NCBI GenBank assembly: GCA_021324035.1
Contig: JAJPJU010000358.1
Location: 1-11,862 of the forward strand
Reading direction: 5' to 3'
Length of the DNA: 11,862 nt
From: Spartobacteria bacterium
GTDB taxonomy: Bacteria; Verrucomicrobiota; Verrucomicrobiia; Chthoniobacterales; UBA10450
Part shown: positions 8,701 to 11,862 of the stretch, one piece after another
Position numbering within the stretch: the first letter of the stretch is position 1
Layout of the letters: each line of letters begins with the position of its first letter
Notes under the pieces: generated by a model
The model's database searches: none
Told to the model about the DNA's origin: nothing
What the model saw: the letters and a program-made list of their open reading frames with translations, nothing else
Translations under genes and position numbers: made by a program

Positions 8701-9008
8701 GTCGTTTTCCAAACGCCGCCGGCAACTCCGCCGAAATACCAGGTGTTTGGCTCGCCCGGAACTCCTTCGATTGCCAGCGCACGGCCACCGCGGAACGGCC
8801 CTACCTGGCGCCACTGCATTCCACTGAAAAGCTTTTCGTCGATCGCGCCCGGGGGCAGCGGTTTCTTCTCGGGCGAAACTGCAGGCGTAGGGCTTTTGCC
8901 GCCGCCTTGTTTACTTGGAACGGCTGTAGGTTCGACGGCCTGGCTGTTTTGGAAAAACGAGCACGACAGGAGCAACACGAGACACAGACGAAGGAGTGGC
9001 TTGAGCAT
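5751..9008 (-). CDS. Secreted Asp-box (BNR/VPS10-sortilin-like) beta-propeller protein
   Basis: A 1085-residue exported protein. Residues 1-24 form a signal peptide (MLKPLLRLCLVLLLSCSFFQ...QA) followed by a low-complexity Pro/Lys linker. Eleven Asp-box motifs (S/T-x-D-x-G-x-x-W/F) lie at about residues 102, 156, 207, 265, 314, 360, 401, 545, 612, 664 and 708, as expected for stacked propeller blades. The phrases QVGPFRGGRALAIEGVPG near the start and THGRSFWVLDNITPL at about 741 are hallmarks of a large family often annotated as glycosyl hydrolase or sortilin-like. An Ig/FlgD-like stretch (about 820-910) and a helical, charged tail (about 925-1065) follow. Catalysis is unproven: Asp boxes are structural, and the sialidase catalytic set is not evident. 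It lies 65 bp downstream of the cytochrome gene on the same strand and might be co-transcribed. Function unknown; binding or scaffolding outside the inner membrane is most likely. Confidence 0.9.
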   Translation of the reverse strand: MLKPLLRLCLVLLLSCSFFQNSQAVEPTAVPSKQGGGKSPTPAVSPEKKPLPPGAIDEKLFSGMQWRQVGPFRGGRALAIEGVPGEPNTWYFGGVAGGVWKTTDAGQNWTPVFDKEDISSIGAIAVAPSDHNTIYVGTGEAAIRGNTTYGTGVYKSIDAGKTWKNVGLKDTHNIGAVIVDPRDEKIALVAALGHAFGPNKERGIFRTADGGKTWTNVLFKDENTGGIDIVFDPHNPNIVFASLWQAKRQPWFFSSGGPGSGLYRSEDNGVTWKQLQGNGLPDGILGRIGVSVSGADANRIYAIIEAKEGGIYRSDDAGQNWTRINEDGRFRQRAWYFSKIYADPKSPDTVYIVNTGLFKSVDGGKTFNLLPARHGDHHGLWIDPTDPNRIGNANDGGVAISIDGGKTWTTQNNQPTAQFYHVAVDNAFPYHIYGAQQDNSNVCIASRTDSGVIGPQDWYPAGDGECGFVIPDPRDWHIIYSNSEGYAVRYDKSKEEVQDISPVPLDNSGHGAVDLVHRFQWVSPLMLSPHNPDVIYTAAECVFKSTDHGQSWTKISDDLTRNDKSKQQPSGGPLTNDITSVEYYDTIFALAESPVDKGTLWAGSDDGLIHLSTDDGGHWTNVSPKMPEWSTVDLIEASPSDGKTAYAAVDRHKLDDFKPYIFKTTDLGKTWTSITSGIPDGAYVHAVREDPKKKELLYAGTELGIYFSLDSGAHWQPLQLNLPQSPIHDLVVKDDDLIVATHGRSFWVLDNITPLRQLNQQSTNPDFILYHPEVALRLHYPEEFDKRQPVGDNPPAGAMIDYYLKAAPKEEVTMDILDAQGKVVRHLSNKEKKEGEQPPEWPDRVERVKTIPAKEGMNRFAWDLRYDDPVQIPGAFYSGTGPKGPLALPGDYQVKLTVAGKSQTAPLKVVIDPRTKGSEPSLQKQFALSAQVTGRISQLHQAVNEIRDIKAQIKTLHFRFSEDPKLKTALSAADDLNKKMSDVEKELIQVDMKGSEANLAFPSMLNERFDAFSHFIDAGDTNPPTKSQLDVFQKLSGQLDEQLKKWAQIKADDLPKVSGMVKQLDLPALMLPPDKTATPKEAKSS

Positions 9009-9073
9009 CCGAGTAGTTTGAAAAGCTAGCAGCGCCGTTCAACTGGAATCCGTTGTTTCATTAACACCGTCCT

Positions 9074-9592
9074 TCAGCGCGGCGGTAGTGGCTGATGAGA
9101 CGGACGTGCTGCCAAAATGTAGGCGATTATTGCTTCGCGCTCTTCCGGTTTGAGGCTCGCCTGGTGCGACATGTCATTCACAATCTGCGGCCAATCTTCG
9201 CGCGTATATTTCCATATCGGCGGCAGGGTGTGGCATTCAATACATCGATGGACGAAAAGTTTACGGCCGCGATCGAGGATCTGCATATCGACGCGTTGTT
9301 TTGAGGGAATCGCTGAGACCATCGCCGGTGTGACCGGCGGGACGTAATTCGCCGTTTCGCACCCAAGCAAAACAGGCGTCAGGACCGCCGCCAATTTGGG
9401 CAAAGTGAAGCAACAAATTCCGGGGAGCGCACGTGCCTCGCCTGCCGGCGATGACGCACTCGTCGTCGCGAACTTTTTTGAAACAGAGCCATCTGTTTGG
9501 TCACTGAAACAAGATGATCGCGGCGAGGCGCCGCAATCAGCACGCGAGGCGCGTGCGCTCCCCGGCGCGGAAGTGCGCGGTTGCGTTTTCAT
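9074..9592 (-). CDS. Small c-type cytochrome, predicted lipoprotein, with a repeat element inside its export signal
   Basis: A 172-residue protein with one haem c site, CIECH (117-121), and a downstream Met141 (NDMSHQASLKPEE) suited as the sixth ligand. The tail EEREAIIAYILAA is the final helix of class I cytochromes. A lipobox-like LLGC (Cys78) after the hydrophobic LPKLAAVLTPVLLG suggests a lipid-anchored periplasmic electron carrier. Between MKTQPRTSA and that stretch lie about 50 residues (PGSARASRA...AGEARALPG) translated from a 146-bp inverted-repeat element, so the export signal starts unusually late. An alternative is initiation after the element, for example at the TTG of Leu64. The ATG at 9592 is preferred because it is 2 bp after the stop of the upstream barrel gene, suggesting coupled translation. 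The open frame extends to 9688, but that part is only the overlapping neighbour. Donor and acceptor are unknown; neighbours suggest iron handling. Confidence 0.82.
   Translation of the reverse strand: MKTQPRTSAPGSARASRADCGASPRSSCFSDQTDGSVSKKFATTSASSPAGEARALPGICCFTLPKLAAVLTPVLLGCETANYVPPVTPAMVSAIPSKQRVDMQILDRGRKLFVHRCIECHTLPPIWKYTREDWPQIVNDMSHQASLKPEEREAIIAYILAARPSHQPLPPR
9420..9565. repeat. 146-bp GSARASRA-type inverted-repeat element inserted in the cytochrome gene
   Basis: The ends, 9420-9445 and 9540-9565, are 26-bp inverted repeats with 24 matches, each beginning CCGGGGAGCGCACG when read inward. Inside are a 7-bp hairpin AAACAGA-GCCA-TCTGTTT (9481-9498) and a hairpin GCGGCG-AGG-CGCCGC (9520-9534) whose stem extends outward with one mismatch. 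On the reverse strand it is free of stop codons and is read as PGSARASRA...GEARALPG. No target duplication is obvious. GSARASRA-type repeats are, to my recollection, abundant in Verrucomicrobiota; mobilisation by a REP-associated tyrosine transposase is inference and no such gene is present here. Confidence 0.85.
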
Positions 9593-9594
9593 TT

Positions 9595-10332
9595 TCAAAA
9601 TCCAATCCCGAAAATTGTGCGCAACTGAAAACTCGGTTCGTCTGCTGTGTCGGTCGCTTGCGCCAGCGCAGTCACGGTTACGAACCATTGATTCCGCCGG
9701 TACGAAACGTTCGGACCGATGAAAACATTTCTAGTCTTCTCTTCGTCCTTCCAATCCGGAAAAACGAATTCGTGCAAAAGTTCGACGCCAACCGATAAAC
9801 GCGGCGAAATCTCGTAACTCGCGCCGAGCGTTTGCTGGAATTCGCCGGTTTCCTCTTCCAGATGACGCTCTTCCCATTCGGCCTCGAGGGTGGCGTTGTA
9901 ATCAAAGATCCAGCGCCCGAGATTTTTCTGCGCAATCAGTTTCGATTCGGATTCGAAATGGCGCCGGGCGGCGCTGATTTCTTCGTAAACTGAAATCCCG
10001 ACAGGATCGATGACCGGGTTCGACAAATTGTAGATGAGCTCAATCGCGCCGCCATCGTAGGTAAACCCGTCTTCGGTGTGATGGGACCAGTCGAGTGGAT
10101 AAAGGCCGATTTGGAAGTGGTCGGTGATTCCAATTTCGAATTCTTCGCGCATAAAAACGTCGTTTTTACTTTCGCTTGAGCCGTGCGCCCAGGTCACCGT
10201 GTTTTCCAGTCCGACGCTGCCCGGTGCGGACGTCTGCGCCTCATACAGAAACGTGAAATGACGCACGCCGGCCAGAGTTTCCGTTACCGGCCAGATTGCC
10301 AGCAAAAGGGTCGGCACCCACACGCGTCTCAT
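9595..10332 (-). CDS. Predicted outer-membrane beta-barrel protein
   Basis: A 245-residue protein with a signal peptide (MRRVWVPTLLLAIWPVTETLA, cleavage near residue 21). The mature part alternates polar and aromatic residues in amphipathic strands (for example FEIGITDHFQIGLYPLDW, RLSVGVELLHEFVF, WFVTVTALAQA) and ends in FGIGF; a terminal Phe is the usual barrel-assembly signal. The opening RHFTFLYEAQTSAPGSVGLENTVTW resembles small conserved barrel proteins of unknown function (possibly DUF6662-like; recollection only). GGAGAGAG lies just upstream of the ATG. The gene is preceded by two copies of a motif shared with the FTR1 promoter region and is followed after 2 bp by the cytochrome gene, so an envelope role linked to iron or electron transfer is plausible. 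A porin, ligand channel or assembly partner are alternatives. Confidence 0.75.
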   Translation of the reverse strand: MRRVWVPTLLLAIWPVTETLAGVRHFTFLYEAQTSAPGSVGLENTVTWAHGSSESKNDVFMREEFEIGITDHFQIGLYPLDWSHHTEDGFTYDGGAIELIYNLSNPVIDPVGISVYEEISAARRHFESESKLIAQKNLGRWIFDYNATLEAEWEERHLEEETGEFQQTLGASYEISPRLSVGVELLHEFVFPDWKDEEKTRNVFIGPNVSYRRNQWFVTVTALAQATDTADEPSFQLRTIFGIGF

Positions 10333-10336
10333 GAAT

Positions 10337-10344
10337 CTCTCTCC
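10337..10344 (-). promoter_or_regulatory. Ribosome-binding site of the barrel gene
   Basis: GGAGAGAG on the reverse strand ends 4 nt before the ATG at 10332 (the GGAGA core is 7 nt away). It is the best Shine-Dalgarno in the window. The leader ATCGTG-N2-GGAGA aligns with ATCGTG-N2-GGGGA in front of the FTR1 gene. Confidence 0.75.
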
Positions 10345-10380
10345 AGCACGATTCCAAGCCTAACGATGTCGGCAGATGGA

Positions 10381-10418
10381 CGCTGCCGGGGCATTGCCAA
10401 TTTTTAACGCGCGATTGC
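10381..10418 (-). promoter_or_regulatory. Shared 38-bp upstream block, copy 1 (barrel gene)
   Basis: This block matches 11583-11620 upstream of FTR1 at 30 of 38 positions without gaps, far more than expected for unrelated intergenic DNA. On the plus strand it has an invariant CGCTGCCGG (10381-10389), a 4-bp spacer and the 25-bp motif TTGCYA-N5-TARCGSG-N2-ATTGC (10394-10418). It ends 48 nt before the ATG. Direct TTGC words lie 21 bp apart, about two helical turns. It is probably an operator overlapping a promoter; the regulator is unknown and it does not match the classical Fur box. Confidence 0.7.
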
Positions 10419-10428
10419 TGTCGTTAAC

Positions 10429-10453
10429 TTGCTATTTGTTAGCGCGGAATTGC
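10429..10453 (-). promoter_or_regulatory. Second upstream copy of the 25-bp motif (barrel gene)
   Basis: This copy matches the FTR1-side motif (11596-11620) at 21 of 25 and the proximal copy (10394-10418) at 19 of 25. It starts 35 bp further out than the proximal copy, separated from it by 10 bp containing GTTAAC. Its core GCTA-N5-TAGC (10431-10443) is a perfect inverted repeat, suggesting a dimeric DNA-binding protein. It lacks the CGCTGCCGG flank of the two proximal copies. The tandem pair suggests cooperative binding. Confidence 0.6.
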
Positions 10454-10484
10454 GGTGCGTGCGCGAACGTCAACGTCGCGGCGT

Positions 10485-11537
10485 CTAATATCTATGTGCG
10501 GCGACAGCGGCGCGCGGTAGCGCGATATCCGCTTCCGCTTTCGCTTCGATGACTGGTTCAGCACTCATTGGCGTGATCCCACCGCCAAGTTTTCGCGCCG
10601 CATAATAGGAACCGACCACGAGAACGCCAGCCACGCCCTGGGCAATGAGGGTTTCGTAAGTTGGAAATATTGAGAACCAAAGTCCGGCCCATTTCGGAAT
10701 CACCGAAGCGAGCGACGGAATTGGAGTTGTTGAGATCCAATGCGCCAGCTGCATTTCCTGTGCTTGCTCGCCCACCATCACCAGGAGGACGACGCCGAGT
10801 AGGATGCCAGTTGTGATCAACATTTTGCGGTAGGGCAATTTTTGCTGAAGAACGAACGTCAGCACGGCAACGATCGCGGAAAGCGCGATCCCGAGCAGAG
10901 CTCCCTGCAGAACAACTCCGCCGCCAAATCGCAGATGATATGTCTGCAAAAATAGAACTACTTCGAAGCCTTCACGGTAAAGAGAAGTGAACCCGAGCAG
11001 GATTAATCCCCAAACGAGCGAACGTTTGGCAAGGTTGCTCCCGTGCCCGTTTTCCAGCAAATGTTTGCGGCGGCGATTATGCGCTCGGATCCAGCCGCCC
11101 CAATAAATCTTGTGGAAAAACCAGTTCATGATCACCAGCAGCACAATGACGGCGACCAGTCCGGTCGCGGCCTGAAGATCGAGCGCGCGCATGTTATCGC
11201 TCAACGAATCGACAATTCCGACCGCGATGAACCACGTGATCAACGTGGCGATGAACGCAACGCCCGCGCCGGTTGCAACGGGCTTGCGATGCGCCCTTTT
11301 CGCGCCGGTCATGCTGGCAGTGATTGCCGCCAGGACCAAAATGCACTCGAGACCTTCGCGAAAGACCAGAACGCCGATATCAAGCGCCGCGACGGTCTTG
11401 CTGGTGTTCGGATCGGTCGGATCAGGCGCGCCTTGGGCGAAAATTCCCTGCCAGATCAGGATCGCGATCACGGCCAGGGCGGCGATCGAAATTCCCGCGC
11501 CCCAAAAAATCCGCCACGGTTTTTCTATCGGGCGCAA
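10485..11537 (-). CDS. FTR1-family high-affinity iron permease
   Basis: Inner-membrane permease of the FTR1/EfeU/FtrC family, which imports Fe(III) produced by coupled oxidation of Fe(II). Counted from the TTG start (350 residues), the two iron-binding motifs are REGLE (60-64) and REGFE (188-192), each in a hydrophobic helix, and EQAQEMQ (257-263) matches the third conserved Glu-rich site. About seven hydrophobic segments are visible: near 12-31, 50-75, 92-110, 124-145, 173-185, 215-233 and 242-258, with a last one at 298-315. The start is chosen at TTG 11537 because AAGGGGA lies 5 nt upstream and this leader aligns with that of the barrel gene; the frame extends to GTG 11552, which has no ribosome-binding site. 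No EfeO, EfeB, cupredoxin or P19 gene is in view; instead a barrel protein and a c-type cytochrome follow, an unusual partner set. Confidence 0.92.
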   Translation of the reverse strand: MRPIEKPWRIFWGAGISIAALAVIAILIWQGIFAQGAPDPTDPNTSKTVAALDIGVLVFREGLECILVLAAITASMTGAKRAHRKPVATGAGVAFIATLITWFIAVGIVDSLSDNMRALDLQAATGLVAVIVLLVIMNWFFHKIYWGGWIRAHNRRRKHLLENGHGSNLAKRSLVWGLILLGFTSLYREGFEVVLFLQTYHLRFGGGVVLQGALLGIALSAIVAVLTFVLQQKLPYRKMLITTGILLGVVLLVMVGEQAQEMQLAHWISTTPIPSLASVIPKWAGLWFSIFPTYETLIAQGVAGVLVVGSYYAARKLGGGITPMSAEPVIEAKAEADIALPRAAVAAHRY

Positions 11538-11542
11538 AACTG

Positions 11543-11549
11543 TCCCCTT
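11543..11549 (-). promoter_or_regulatory. Ribosome-binding site that fixes a TTG start for FTR1
   Basis: AAGGGGA on the reverse strand lies 5 nt before TTG 11537 and inside the reading frame of the longer GTG 11552 candidate. With the TTG start, the shared upstream block lies 46 nt from the start codon position, against 49 for the barrel gene, and the ATCGTG word (CACGAT on plus, 11550-11555) lies 13 against 15 nt away. This agreement favours TTG. Confidence 0.65.
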
Positions 11550-11582
11550 CACGATATAAAATTAACATACGCCCGGGAACGT

Positions 11583-11620
11583 CGCTGCCGGTTAATTGCC
11601 ATTTTTTAGCGGGAAATTGC
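11583..11620 (-). promoter_or_regulatory. Shared 38-bp upstream block, copy 3 (FTR1 gene)
   Basis: This block matches 10381-10418 at 30 of 38 positions: CGCTGCCGG at 11583-11591, then the 25-bp motif at 11596-11620 (TTGCCA, TAGCGGG, ATTGC). Between it and the FTR1 start is AT-rich DNA (TATGTTAATTTTATAT on the reverse strand) that may hold the -10 region, though no hexamer pair is convincing. It probably places FTR1 and the barrel-cytochrome genes under one regulator. Confidence 0.7.
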
Positions 11621-11634
11621 GCCCCGGAAATTTG

Positions 11635-11716
11635 CACCACGAAGGACACGAAGAGTACGAAGACACAGAGAAGAATGCTTCTTTTTTCCTTCGAGGTCTT
11701 CGTGATCTTCGTGGTG
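11635..11716. repeat. CACGAAG-type long hairpin repeat
   Basis: The arms 11635-11662 and 11689-11716 are inverted repeats with 23 of 28 matches, starting CACCACGAAG and ending CTTCGTGGTG. The left arm is itself built of 9-bp units (CACGAAGGA, CACGAAGAG, TACGAAGAC), and the loop holds AGAAG-AATG-CTTCT (11669-11682). Repeats of the CACCACGAAGGACACGAAG type are widely dispersed in Verrucomicrobiota, Planctomycetota and other phyla (recollection). It starts 26 bp after the stop of the gene at the right edge, so it may act as that gene's 3' hairpin, and it abuts the FTR1 upstream block. Confidence 0.8.
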
Positions 11717-11742
11717 ACAAAAGAAATCCTGTTCAGGCCGCG

Positions 11743-11862
11743 TTAATGCAGGTCGGTGGACGAGATCGGGATCGTGTAGCGAGAGTCCTGATAGCCGACG
11801 TCGACAGTCTGCTGATCGCGCGACAACACCTGCAATCTGGTTCCGGGAGGCAAGATCGTGGA
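11743..11862 (-). CDS. C-terminal fragment of a protein with an SH3-like end (runs off the window)
   Basis: The reverse strand is open from the window edge to a TAA at 11743-11745, giving the last 39 residues. They contain LPPGTRLQVLSRD, a five-residue gap, then VGYQDSRYTIPISSTDL. The pattern G-T-x-L-x-V-L-S-R-D...V-x-Y-x-x-x-x-Y-x-I-P-x-x-x-T-D-L reads as the last strands of a small SH3-like barrel, as in bacterial periplasmic proteins with such a tail. The function of the whole protein cannot be told. It is upstream of and codirectional with FTR1, but about 205 bp and a hairpin repeat separate them, so FTR1 probably has its own promoter. Confidence 0.6.
   Translation of the reverse strand, partial: STILPPGTRLQVLSRDQQTVDVGYQDSRYTIPISSTDLH

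Noticed and set aside
5751..9008. Sialidase or glycosidase function for the Asp-box protein
   Set aside because: Asp boxes are structural repeats found in many non-enzymes, and no catalytic Arg triad with Tyr/Glu arrangement could be identified by eye.
9396..9722. Plus-strand open frame containing GSARASP-like residues
   Set aside because: It is the other strand of the inverted-repeat element plus shadows of the cytochrome and barrel genes; the haem motif and signal features are on the minus strand.
11538..11552. GTG at 11552 as the FTR1 start
   Set aside because: No ribosome-binding site precedes it, and the AAGGGGA site lies within its coding part, correctly spaced for TTG 11537.
11043..11609. 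188-codon plus-strand open frame opposite FTR1
   Set aside because: Low-complexity charged translation (many Arg, Asp, His and Gln) mirroring FTR1 codons, and it runs through the FTR1 promoter block.
11635..11716. CRISPR-like array
   Set aside because: The 9-bp units are contiguous without spacers and form one long inverted repeat.
11746..11862. Plus-strand open frame starting at ATG 11746
   Set aside because: Its translation is rich in Arg, Asp and Gln without a motif, whereas the minus strand gives a plausible SH3-like C-terminus.

Overview
The window looks like chromosomal DNA from a Gram-negative bacterium, most likely of the Verrucomicrobiota (soil Chthoniobacterales/Spartobacteria-like). 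This placement is inference. It rests on an element that translates as GSARASRA, on several other small palindromic interspersed repeats of kinds I associate with that phylum, on a secreted Asp-box protein family common in Verrucomicrobiota and Acidobacteria, and on moderately GC-rich coding DNA. The outer membrane is supported by a predicted beta-barrel protein with a C-terminal Phe. No tRNA, rRNA, CRISPR array, transposase or phage gene was seen.

Layout. Positions 1-2775 (minus strand) hold the gyrase pair: complete gyrB and, 51 bp downstream, the first 36 codons of gyrA running off the window edge. The gap carries an 8-bp tandem repeat. Divergent from gyrB is a phospholipid operon, psd-pssA (2955-4429, plus), with a 4-bp ATGA overlap; PssA makes phosphatidylserine and Psd turns it into phosphatidylethanolamine. 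A convergent sugar-phosphate nucleotidyltransferase follows (4475-5188, minus), separated by a compact three-stem palindromic repeat that includes its stop codon. A second repeat of 109 bp fills most of the divergent gap to a small DoxX-like membrane protein (5347-5754, plus). DoxX runs tail to tail into a 1085-residue secreted Asp-box/VPS10-like beta-propeller protein, the two stop codons sharing one CTAG.

The most interesting part is 9074-11537 (minus): an FTR1-family iron permease, a predicted outer-membrane beta-barrel protein and a small c-type cytochrome lipoprotein. The barrel and cytochrome genes are translationally coupled (2 bp apart). FTR1 and the barrel gene share a 38-bp upstream block (30/38 identical, no gaps), with a further partial copy upstream of the barrel gene, giving three copies of a 25-bp motif. 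The leaders also align around the ribosome-binding sites, which points to a TTG start for FTR1. Together this suggests one co-regulated iron-handling module in which the cytochrome could take electrons from Fe(II) oxidation coupled to FTR1 import (inference).

A 146-bp GSARASRA-type inverted-repeat element sits in frame inside the N-terminal export signal of the cytochrome, a striking case of a repeat captured into a coding sequence. A fourth repeat family (CACGAAG-type hairpin, 11635-11716) lies between the FTR1 promoter block and the 3' end of a partial gene with an SH3-like C-terminus at the right edge.
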